Below, piece after piece: positions 53,367 to 60,169 of a stretch of 60,169 bases of DNA. Both the position numbers and the translations under genes were made by a program. The first letter of the stretch is position 1. Each line of letters opens with the position of its first letter. Under the pieces are notes generated by a model. It was not told the DNA's origin and did no database searches. It saw nothing but the letters and a program-made list of their open reading frames with translations. Origin of the DNA: Acinetobacter pittii ANC 4050 (lineage in GTDB: Bacteria; Pseudomonadota; Gammaproteobacteria; Pseudomonadales; Moraxellaceae); assembly GCF_000399685.1 (NCBI RefSeq), contig NZ_KB976987.1, positions 873,330 to 933,498 of the forward strand, read 5' to 3'.

Positions 53367-53543
53367 TTATTTGTTATTAGGATCTGGTTGATCATTATTC
53401 TCAGGCAGGTCTTTTACAGTGCCAGGAGTTTCTGATGGTTGAGTTTCAGTAGGGGGTGTGGTTGCAGAATGCTTGTTCATTTGAGCTTTAATGATATTAG
53501 CGTGGTTAGTTGTATTTTGAGAAAAACTTTTAAAACCTGACAT
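53367..53543 (-). CDS. 58-residue hypothetical protein
   Basis: Starts MSGFKSFSQNTTNHANIIKA and continues as a low-complexity, Thr/Pro/Asn-rich tail (PPTETQPSETPGTVKD) ending NNK. Weak AAGAAG ribosome site. An inverted repeat (GCCTTAA with TTAAGGC, 53332-53351) lies past its stop. It is the only leftward member of the small-gene run; likely disordered. No family recognised. Confidence 0.5.
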   Translation of the reverse strand: MSGFKSFSQNTTNHANIIKAQMNKHSATTPPTETQPSETPGTVKDLPENNDQPDPNNK

Positions 53544-53896
53544 TTTTATCTTCTTATCTTTACTAGGGAAAGCCCATAGTACGCTTTAAATGCCTTTACA
53601 TTACGGTTGTTTTAAGACTGATATGTGTTGATATGTCATAGAAATAGGCTTTATTTCGACTATATATTTCATAAATAAAATCAATTATATATAACCTGTT
53701 GAGTCTTATCCTTTAAAAATTGAAATTATGCTATTCATATTTCAAGTAGGGGTACATAAAGCACACATATATAAATTTTTTCAAAGTAGCGAATACATAA
53801 AGTTTTAAAAATTAATTCAATCTAATTGCCTACAAAATATTGATAGTATAAAAGTTCCGTTACGCATAATATGTCCGATTAAATTGGAGCATTTTA
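53544..53896. other. Gene-free spacer
   Basis: AT-rich 353 bp between divergent small ORFs; holds their promoters by position, no clear motif. Confidence 0.35.
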
Positions 53897-54112
53897 ATGC
53901 TAAAAGACATTACAATTATTGATTTTCAAGGAAAAGAAATAAGAGCACAGGCAAGCTATAAAGAAGTAAATACTAATAAAATCAATTATTCATCTAGAGT
54001 TCAAAGAACCACTGTTGAATATATTTTGTTAAAAGGGGAATTTATTTACCCTACTTCAAATATGGTTTTCAACAGTTCCGATGGCAACAGCTATTATATA
54101 GAATATAAATGA
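53897..54112 (+). CDS. Small hypothetical protein
   Basis: 71 residues beginning MLKDITIIDFQGKEIRAQAS. Strand-rich and compact, with YILLKGEFIYP in the middle, and no signal or membrane helix. GGAG lies upstream of the ATG, and a terminator overlaps the stop. No family recognised. Confidence 0.6.
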   Translation: MLKDITIIDFQGKEIRAQASYKEVNTNKINYSSRVQRTTVEYILLKGEFIYPTSNMVFNSSDGNSYYIEYK

Positions 54113-54132
54113 CTCACTTAGGTGGGTTTTTT
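54112..54132 (+). terminator. Terminator
   Basis: ACTCAC pairs with GTGGGT around TTAG, then T6. Confidence 0.85.
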
Positions 54133-54167
54133 AATGAGCGATTTTAAATATGGGTGTTATAAATAAA

Positions 54168-54196
54168 AAAAAGACCAGTGAACTGGTCTCTTTTTC
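54168..54196. terminator. Bidirectional terminator
   Basis: AGACCAGT pairs with ACTGGTCT with a GA loop and T/A runs on both sides; closes the leftward MFS operon. Confidence 0.88.
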
Positions 54197-54231
54197 GCTA
54201 TATGAGCTAGTGTGTTTCTAACCATTAAAGC

Positions 54232-55572
54232 TTAAATCACATTTTGAACCTTCTGTGCTTTTGGTAACGACGGTTTTCTTCCCAAATACAACGCAATCAT
54301 GGCACCCGTAAATGTAAGCATACATAACGGTAAAAGAGAAATAGGGAAGCTACCCGAATAATCTTTTACAATACCCATAATAGAGTTCATAAGCCCAGTA
54401 CCGATATGCGCAATGGTGTTCACCGCTGCAATACCTACAGCCACTAAAGTAGGCGGTAAGCGCTCAGAAACCAACGCCCAGAAAGGACCTTTAATGGCAT
54501 AGTTACCCATCAAAACGAGTGAGAATAAAAGTAAGCTCAAGGTTAAAGATGAAGTAAAAATAGTAAGAAGCAAACCAAAACTGGTCACAAATAACGGTAT
54601 AGCTGTGTTGAGACTCTTATTACCACTTTTATCGGCATGTACGCCCCAAACAATCATGAAAGCGGCAGCTAAACCAAAAGGAATCATATTTAAAAGACCT
54701 GTCTGCATGGCAGTTAAATGGAAGGCTTTTAAAATCTGAGGCATCCATAACGATAAAATATTGCTGGTTGCTGAACTTCCTGCATAAATAATTGCAAAGA
54801 ACCATAGATATTTATTGGTAATCAGCAACTTGAACTTACTCTTTTTCTGTTCGGCACTGTCTTGTTTTTCAGAGTTCAACAATTGATTTTTTTCAAAAGT
54901 TAAAGTGCTTGATAACCAGTCCTTTTCTTCTTGATTTAACCATTTAACATTATTTGCGGTATTCGGCAGCCATACAAGGCATAACAAACCAAGAAGGATT
55001 GCAGGTAATGCTTCAAGAATTAAAAGCACTTGCCATCCACTTAAGCCCAGTAAACCATGCAAGCCCAACAGTAAGGCAGATAATGGTGAACCAATAAAGT
55101 TAGACAAAGGAATCGCAACCATAAATACGGCAACAATTCGAGCCATATATCGTTTAGGGAACCATAGTGTTAAATACAGTAATACGCCTGGGAAAAATCC
55201 GGCTTCGGCAGCACCAAGTAAAAACCGTGAAATTGCATATGAAATTGGGCCGGTAATGAAGGCGGTACAGCAACCGACAATTCCCCAAGTAATCATGATT
55301 CTGGCAATCCAGATACGTGCACCTAGCTTTTCCATAGCCATGTTACTTGGAATTTCAAATATGACATATGCAATAAAAAATAATGTCGCACCAAAACCAA
55401 AGGCAGTAGCAGTTAAACCAATTTCTTGATTCATGGTTAAAGCGGCGAAACCAATATTCACCCGATCAATATAAGCGATGAAATAACAAAGAATGAGGAA
55501 AGGAAGAATACGGAAAGAAAGTTTACGGATCGTTGACTTTTCTACTTCCGATATAGATATATCATTTTTCAT
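54232..55572 (-). CDS. MFS transporter, ACS (anion:cation symporter) family
   Basis: 446 residues, 12 membrane segments. Helix 1-2 region ILCYFIAYIDRVNIGFAALTM and FEIPSNMAMEKLGARIW are ACS signatures, as in hexuronate, phthalate or hydroxyphenylacetate carriers. AAGGAG precedes the ATG. It is the last gene of a three-gene leftward operon, 9 bp after the amidohydrolase. Likely imports an organic acid used by that enzyme. Confidence 0.88.
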   Translation of the reverse strand: MKNDISISEVEKSTIRKLSFRILPFLILCYFIAYIDRVNIGFAALTMNQEIGLTATAFGFGATLFFIAYVIFEIPSNMAMEKLGARIWIARIMITWGIVGCCTAFITGPISYAISRFLLGAAEAGFFPGVLLYLTLWFPKRYMARIVAVFMVAIPLSNFIGSPLSALLLGLHGLLGLSGWQVLLILEALPAILLGLLCLVWLPNTANNVKWLNQEEKDWLSSTLTFEKNQLLNSEKQDSAEQKKSKFKLLITNKYLWFFAIIYAGSSATSNILSLWMPQILKAFHLTAMQTGLLNMIPFGLAAAFMIVWGVHADKSGNKSLNTAIPLFVTSFGLLLTIFTSSLTLSLLLFSLVLMGNYAIKGPFWALVSERLPPTLVAVGIAAVNTIAHIGTGLMNSIMGIVKDYSGSFPISLLPLCMLTFTGAMIALYLGRKPSLPKAQKVQNVI

Positions 55573-55581
55573 ACATACTCC

Positions 55582-56400
55582 TTATGTACGTGAGAAACCA
55601 AACAGCTCGGTAGGGTTCTGATTTAAAATTAAACATTGCTCGTGTTTATCAAACACAATCTGTTTAAAAGCTTTAATCGCATCTTCATAAGTTATTAAGG
55701 ATTCATGTTGGGTATGCGGCCAATCGCTTCCCCAAATGAGTTTTTGTAAAAAACCTTTTTCTTTGAAAATGTTATATGCCTGTTTGGCTATATTTATATT
55801 GTTGGGTGTAGCACCCAAACGATAGAAACCGGACACTTTAATCCAGTGCTGTTTTACGTTAAGTAAGCTTAAAAATTTCTGATAATCCGGATCTTCAATC
55901 CCTTTAATAGGGTCAACTCGGCCAAAATGGTCAATTACGACATCAAAGCGGTATTCATCCAATTGTGGCAAAAGCTGAACCAGATATTTCGGCGGTGCGT
56001 GTATCTCAACTTGCCAGTTGAGGCTTTCTACATTTCGTAAAAATTTTTGCCAGTCAGGCGTATTTAGCGCAGGAGGGTTAAGACCGAATAGATTTAAGCG
56101 AACACCAACGATGCCTTGTGCCTTGAGATTCACTAGCTCATTAAAAGTCGTCGTATGTTGAACAACGGCGATCCCTTTTAAACGCTCAGGGTATTGCTGA
56201 ATTGCGTTTAACATCGCTTGGTTATTGGTACCCAAAAAGCTGGGTTGAACCAAAACACCATGCGTGAAATTGTGTTCATCAAGATGAGAGATAAAACTTT
56301 GTACAGTTGCCTCATAATCAGGTGCATAACGTGCTGTTTCGATACTGTGGTCCTGTGTCGAAAAAACATGTGCATGTGTATCTATACAGTTCATTTTCAT
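55582..56400 (-). CDS. Amidohydrolase-2 family lactonase/decarboxylase (LigI-like)
   Basis: 272-residue TIM-barrel enzyme. IDTHAHVFS at the start gives the HxH metal motif, HGVLVQPSFLG near residue 46, DVVIDHFGRVD near 155 and LIWGSDWPHTQHES near 225 with the catalytic Asp. It matches the group including 2-pyrone-4,6-dicarboxylate lactonase and other sugar or organic-acid lactonases. The MatC-like gene ends 1 bp before its ATG, so translation is coupled. Substrate unproven. Confidence 0.87.
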   Translation of the reverse strand: MKMNCIDTHAHVFSTQDHSIETARYAPDYEATVQSFISHLDEHNFTHGVLVQPSFLGTNNQAMLNAIQQYPERLKGIAVVQHTTTFNELVNLKAQGIVGVRLNLFGLNPPALNTPDWQKFLRNVESLNWQVEIHAPPKYLVQLLPQLDEYRFDVVIDHFGRVDPIKGIEDPDYQKFLSLLNVKQHWIKVSGFYRLGATPNNINIAKQAYNIFKEKGFLQKLIWGSDWPHTQHESLITYEDAIKAFKQIVFDKHEQCLILNQNPTELFGFSRT

Positions 56401-56401
56401 C

Positions 56402-57691
56402 TCACATTACAAATTTTAAAGCGAAAATAGCGATTAAAGCGGCAATGACTCCTACAGGAATTGCTTTAAATAACAGTTGATTAAAGAATTTGGTTTTGTC
56501 GATGTCTGCTGGTGCTGAAGCCATAATGAGGCTACCGCCAGAGGAGAAAGGAGAAATCGCTGTAGACTGAGCGCCAACCACAATACAAATGAACAGCACT
56601 AGTGGGTTTAGGCCAGAGGTAAGTGCTAGCGCCGGAACAATTGGGAATAAGGTAGGAGCAACTACGCCGAGAGTGCTTGAAAATACAGACATAATGGCAC
56701 TGATGAGACATAAAAGTACTGGAATGACCCACACAGGAACATTGTTTGCTAACCATTCAGATAGGGTGGTAATAATGCCAAGCTTCACACCTAATGCGAT
56801 GAGCATACCGACACCGCAAATCATGATCAGTGTTCCCCAAGGCACAAGTGCAATGACCTTTTTCTCATCGGCAAGTTTCATAAGTAAACTAATGAGCGAG
56901 AAGGTAATCGCAAGGAAGGCAATATCAATTTTGGAGTTTAAAAAACTAATCGTTTTTACATCGGGAAAAACAAGATGCAAGATTGGAAAAACTAAAACAA
57001 TCGACATCATTAAAATAATAAGGAAGATGGATTGTTTCTGTTTTTTGTCGAATGGCTCAGGCTTTTGATCTTCAATTACAATTGAATTACTTTTTCTATT
57101 CCACAGGGTGTAAATTCCCAACACCGCAATTGGAATAATTAAAGTTAAAATAAAAATGCCACTGCTATATGAAAAAGCTGTTTGCGAGGTAATGCCAGTA
57201 TTTTCCATTAAGCTTCGGAAAATAATGCCACTTTGCGATGTCATAAAATTTGCGCCAGCTAAAGCGCCGTAATTTGCAGCCATCCCACCAATAATCATAT
57301 TCATATTGGTTTTTTTACACAGCAGCAGTGTAATGGGTGCCATAAAGGCAAGTACTGTATAAAAACCAGCACCTAGGCCAGCAATAATGGTTGCTGCGAA
57401 AAAAATCGCTAAAGGTAAAAACTGAGGAAACTTACGGCATTTATATAAAAGATGGCTGGCAAGCTTCTCTAAAGCACCATTTGCCAAAGCAAAGTTATAA
57501 AACAAAGTAACGGATAAAATAATAAAGAAAATTTTGACAGGCCATAATTCAATAACTTCGGAAGGTTTAAGACCCATGCCAAAGCAACCAATCAGGTAGG
57601 CAAACGCTATCGTAAAAAATCCGATATTAATTTTCGTTTTATAACCTAAACCTATCGATACGGCTAAAGCCATCAGCATCAATGCAGTCAT
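56402..57691 (-). CDS. MatC-like dicarboxylate carrier (SLC13/ion transporter superfamily)
   Basis: 429 residues with about 11 hydrophobic segments. The N-terminal half (MLMALAVSIGLGYKTKINIG, then ELWPVKIFFIILSVTLFYNFA) resembles the dicarboxylate carrier MatC N-terminal domain; a re-entrant-like ALAGANFMTSQSG and QSTAISPFSSGGSLI in the two halves fit this superfamily. AAGGAAG precedes the ATG. It opens the operon facing the GntR gene and probably imports a dicarboxylate. Confidence 0.85.
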   Translation of the reverse strand: MTALMLMALAVSIGLGYKTKINIGFFTIAFAYLIGCFGMGLKPSEVIELWPVKIFFIILSVTLFYNFALANGALEKLASHLLYKCRKFPQFLPLAIFFAATIIAGLGAGFYTVLAFMAPITLLLCKKTNMNMIIGGMAANYGALAGANFMTSQSGIIFRSLMENTGITSQTAFSYSSGIFILTLIIPIAVLGIYTLWNRKSNSIVIEDQKPEPFDKKQKQSIFLIILMMSIVLVFPILHLVFPDVKTISFLNSKIDIAFLAITFSLISLLMKLADEKKVIALVPWGTLIMICGVGMLIALGVKLGIITTLSEWLANNVPVWVIPVLLCLISAIMSVFSSTLGVVAPTLFPIVPALALTSGLNPLVLFICIVVGAQSTAISPFSSGGSLIMASAPADIDKTKFFNQLLFKAIPVGVIAALIAIFALKFVM

Positions 57692-57722
57692 ATTATCTTC
57701 CTTGATAAATATATAAACATCT

Positions 57723-57738
57723 AAACATATATATGTTT
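57723..57738. promoter_or_regulatory. GntR-type operator candidate
   Basis: AAACATATATATGTTT, a perfect 16-bp palindrome, 31 bp upstream of the MatC-like start and 64 bp before the divergent GntR start. A partial repeat TAAACAT precedes it. Confidence 0.65.
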
Positions 57739-57802
57739 GGTTTTTTGTATTACACAGAACTATGCTAATATTGTCAAATCGATTTCATAATGTTTAACGC
57801 AA

Positions 57803-58534
57803 ATGCTTGATGAGACTGCATTTAAAAATTTTAAATTGCCAAGATATGAAAAGGTCCGTTGGGAACTTCAAAAATTACTGATCCAGTCAAAATGGACAGT
57901 CGAAGAGCCTATTCCAAGTGAACAAGAACTTGCGCAAATGTATAGTGTATCGGTAGGAACCGTTAGAAAGGCGGTTGAAGGACTGGTTGAAGACGGCCTA
58001 TTGGTTAAGCAGCAAGGAAAAGGAACTTTCCTCAAACAACCTAATTTTGAAAATTCGCTCATTCGTTTTTTTAGATTACGTAATAAAAAAGGCGAGTTCA
58101 TTCAGCCACAAGGACAAATCAAAAAAGTAGAAGTGTGTGATGCAATACCGGAAGTAAACGCCGAGTTAGGGCTTGGGCACACTGACAAGTTGCTTTATAT
58201 CGAGCGTGTCCGTAAGCATGAAGATGTCGTTGTTTTAAGCGAGAGAATCTGGCTGCCTGAACGCTTATTTAAAAATCTGGAAGAAATTCCAATCGCTGAG
58301 TTTGGGAATCTACTTTATCCTTTTTATTATCAGCACTGCGGTCAATTTGTTTCTTCTGCAACAGAGCGGTTAACTTTTGAGAAAAATATTAAAGATAGCT
58401 ATTTAAATAATCACCTTGAAGACCCTTTAGTGAAGGTATGCCGTATCGCAAAAAATCTTGAAGGTGTAGCGGTCGAATACCGTGAGTCTTATGGGCTGGC
58501 CGATAATTTTCATTATGAAATAACAATTAATTAA
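57803..58534 (+). CDS. GntR family regulator (HutC/UTRA type)
   Basis: 243 residues. The winged HTH is IPSEQELAQMYSVSVGTVRKAVE near residues 38-60 and GLLVKQQGKGTFL; the C-terminal UTRA ligand domain has LYIERVRKHEDVVVLSERIW near 130 and VAVEYRESY near 225. Divergent from the MatC-LigI-MFS operon with a palindrome between them, so it most likely represses that operon until a small acid or its lactone binds. Confidence 0.9.
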   Translation: MLDETAFKNFKLPRYEKVRWELQKLLIQSKWTVEEPIPSEQELAQMYSVSVGTVRKAVEGLVEDGLLVKQQGKGTFLKQPNFENSLIRFFRLRNKKGEFIQPQGQIKKVEVCDAIPEVNAELGLGHTDKLLYIERVRKHEDVVVLSERIWLPERLFKNLEEIPIAEFGNLLYPFYYQHCGQFVSSATERLTFEKNIKDSYLNNHLEDPLVKVCRIAKNLEGVAVEYRESYGLADNFHYEITIN

Positions 58535-58541
58535 TTCTTTA

Positions 58542-58575
58542 TGCAGCTTAATAAAGATTTCCTTATTGAGCTGCA
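58542..58575 (+). terminator. Hairpin after the GntR gene
   Basis: TGCAGCTTAATAA pairs with TTATTGAGCTGCA (one mismatch); no T-run follows. Confidence 0.6.
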
Positions 58576-58761
58576 GAGCTGGTTCACTATCTTTTATAGT
58601 TAAGTATTTCTTGTAGGAAGTGAGTCATTATCCCATAAATCGAGCATCGGCTATTCCTTTAATACCTATAATTTGCTGGTATTTATAAGTTATTGATAAC
58701 AAATTCTTAGTTGTAAAAAGCTTCAGCCCATTTTATTTTTAAATAGAAAAGGGAGTGAATT

Positions 58762-58947
58762 ATGAAAAATATTTTATTGATTTTGACTGTATTAAGTGGA
58801 TTGAGTTTAACAGCTTGTGCTGTTCATACACGTGAAGGAAGCGTTGTGATCGATCCAGATGGTCGCTTGATTGATGGTGGTTATCATGATGGTGGTAGTC
58901 ATGGCCGTTTCTGTCCTCCTGGACAAGCAAAAAAAGGGAATTGCTAA
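58762..58947 (+). CDS. Small lipoprotein
   Basis: 61 residues. Signal with lipobox LSLTAC, Cys near residue 19; the mature part is Gly/His-rich (GGYHDGGSHGRFC) and ends PPGQAKKGNC. Similar tiny Acinetobacter lipoproteins have unknown roles; the PPGQAKKG ending occurs in several. GGGAG lies upstream of the ATG. A terminator follows at 58986. Confidence 0.75.
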   Translation: MKNILLILTVLSGLSLTACAVHTREGSVVIDPDGRLIDGGYHDGGSHGRFCPPGQAKKGNC

Positions 58948-58985
58948 AACTTAAAATAATTGCATATATGACTAGATTTTCTTAG

Positions 58986-59008
58986 AACTTCCTTCGGGAA
59001 GTTTTTTG
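58986..59008 (+). terminator. Terminator of the small lipoprotein gene
   Basis: AACTTCC pairs with GGAAGTT around TTCG, then T6. Confidence 0.88.
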
Positions 59009-59261
59009 TCTTTAAGTTAATTGATAATAAAATTCAGATCGTTTTAGCTGTTAAGCACCCGCTTCTCAAGCATTTCCATAAAAGTTTTTAAAATAATATT
59101 GTGGTTTTTACCTTTATGAGTAATTAAGCAAAAGCGTATGCTATATAGTTGTAGAGTTAATAGAAAATATATCAAATAATAAAATTATTATTATGAATTT
59201 TTATAGTTTTTATTATTTTTTGTGGTAAATTTTTTGCGTTATAAATAGGTGTTTTACAAAA
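59009..59261. promoter_or_regulatory. AT-rich leader of the adhesin gene
   Basis: About 250 bp, very AT-rich toward 59160-59225; no gene seen. Position suggests the promoter of the large adhesin. Confidence 0.45.
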
Positions 59262-60169
59262 ATGCAAAATATACTTACTTTTATTAAAAATGGTCAAAAA
59301 ATTACTTTAGATGCAAGTAATATTAAAAGCGTAAAAGATACGGGAAATGGTTTTGAAATTACTCTTAAGAGTGGTGAGGTAATTCAAGCTGAATCATATA
59401 GTGTTACTCCTAATACTCAACCTGTGGAGCAAGTTTCTAGTCAACAAGTAGAAAATAATTCTGAGGCTGATGAGGAAGCTGAAAAGGAAGAGGTTCTAAA
59501 AGAAAAGAGTTTATGGGATTCACAAGCAATGTTATGGGGTGGTGCTGCGATTGCACTTGGTGGTATTGCGGTAGCGGCATCAAGTAGCGGCGGCAGTGAT
59601 ATTTCAACACCTTCTGATCAGACTCCTCCAGCGAGTTTAACTAAAATATTGTCTAAAGATGGTAAAACGGTAACTGGTTTAACAGAAGCTGGAGCAACTA
59701 TTATAGTTGAAAACTCAGTTGGTAAAGTAATCGGTTCTGCTAAAGCTGGAGCAGATGGGGCATACTTAATTAATTTGGATAAAGCCTATATTAATGGTGA
59801 AACACTAAAAGTTTCTGCTCAAGATGCTGCTGGCAATAGTACCTTGAAACAAGAGATTGTCGCTTCTGATATTACGGCCCCTACTTTAGTACATGCTATT
59901 TCTTCTAACGGTAAAACTATTACAGGTTTGACAAAGGCTAATTCAACTGTCACCGTCAAAGATTCATCTGGAAAAATTATTGGAACTTCAAAGTCTGATA
60001 ATGATGGAAAATATACAATCATACTAGATAAAGCTTATTTAAATGGTGAAAAACTTACTATTTCTGCCGAAGATTTAGCTGGTAATAAATCAACAATTCA
60101 AACAATTTTGGCTGACGATAAAACTGCACCATCAAGTCTGACTGCAACGATTGATACCGCAGGTAAAGT
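59262..60169 (+). CDS. Bap-like biofilm adhesin, N-terminal part (runs off the window)
   Basis: The first 302 codons of a large surface protein. Residues 1-75 form the BapA-prefix-like domain (FIKNGQKITLDASNIKSVKD ...). An acidic stretch (EADEEAEKEEVLKEK) and a hydrophobic Ala/Gly segment (MLWGGAAIALGGIAVAASSS) follow, then Ig-like repeats of about 85 residues with the pattern GKTVTGLT ... DKAYINGETLKVSAQDAAGN, repeated as GKTITGLT ... DKAYLNGEKLTISAEDLAGN. Such proteins are exported by a type I system and hold cells together in biofilms. ATG 59262 fits the domain start; the ribosome site is weak. Confidence 0.87.
   Translation, partial: MQNILTFIKNGQKITLDASNIKSVKDTGNGFEITLKSGEVIQAESYSVTPNTQPVEQVSSQQVENNSEADEEAEKEEVLKEKSLWDSQAMLWGGAAIALGGIAVAASSSGGSDISTPSDQTPPASLTKILSKDGKTVTGLTEAGATIIVENSVGKVIGSAKAGADGAYLINLDKAYINGETLKVSAQDAAGNSTLKQEIVASDITAPTLVHAISSNGKTITGLTKANSTVTVKDSSGKIIGTSKSDNDGKYTIILDKAYLNGEKLTISAEDLAGNKSTIQTILADDKTAPSSLTATIDTAGK

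Noticed and set aside
56589..57068. 159-codon rightward ORF opposite the MatC-like gene
   Set aside because: Shadow frame of the membrane protein; no ribosome site and no domain.

Overview
The window reads as chromosomal DNA from an Acinetobacter species, probably of the A. baumannii/calcoaceticus group. This is inferred from AT-rich DNA, gene families common in that genus (TorF-type porin, a Bap-like adhesin start, agmatine deiminase) and protein style; no rRNA or tRNA gene is present to confirm it. I saw no transposase, integrase or CRISPR array.

Region A (1-23120) is a catabolic island bracketed by two copies of the 3' end of a pyruvate carboxylase-type gene. Bases 1-206 match 22915-23120 with three mismatches, and the right copy is only a biotin-carrier fragment. 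Between them lie a leftward operon (Phd-like orphan antitoxin, DUF1330 protein, ornithine-cyclodeaminase-like reductase), a thioesterase, and a rightward block of FAD amine/amino-acid oxidase, two tandem paralogous MFS carriers, cupin, RidA and a GlpD-like dehydrogenase. A GATase-AraC regulator follows, then a proline-racemase-family enzyme with a Ser/Cys catalytic pair facing a second set: FAD oxidase, D-2-hydroxyacid dehydrogenase, 2-oxoglutarate-semialdehyde-type dehydrogenase, D-2-hydroxyglutarate-type FAD dehydrogenase, ETF-ubiquinone oxidoreductase, outer-membrane porin, EamA exporter and a GATase. The set suggests use of a cyclic amino acid or imino acid, feeding 2-oxoglutarate and passing electrons to ubiquinone.

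Region B (23121-30700) is a local electrophile or oxidative-stress regulon. One MerR regulator is surrounded by five promoters that share the MerR hallmark: a 19-bp spacer holding the dyad TTAAAGNNNNCTTTAA. They drive an acetoacetate-decarboxylase-like protein, an alpha/beta hydrolase, an old-yellow-enzyme operon, and two DJ-1/PfpI proteins, one exported and one cytoplasmic.

Region C (30700-47800) holds an NDH-2-like dehydrogenase with an Rrf2 regulator; a metallo-beta-lactamase-fold hydrolase with a TetR regulator sharing a 14-bp operator; an exported amidohydrolase with a TorF porin; an agmatine/putrescine catabolic cluster (M20 carbamoylase, aminotransferase, aldehyde dehydrogenase, APC permease, agmatine deiminase); and a UbiX-UbiD-MarR decarboxylase operon with two matching palindromes around its promoter.

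Region D (47800-54200) is accessory DNA: a highly structured RNA element resembling phage C4 antisense RNA, an orphan TetR, two lipoproteins, and a run of short, mostly monocistronic ORFs each followed by its own terminator, two of them distant paralogues. Region E (54200-60169) has a leftward operon (MatC-like carrier, LigI-like amidohydrolase, MFS carrier) with a divergent GntR regulator, a small lipoprotein, and the 5' end of a large Bap-like adhesin that runs off the window.
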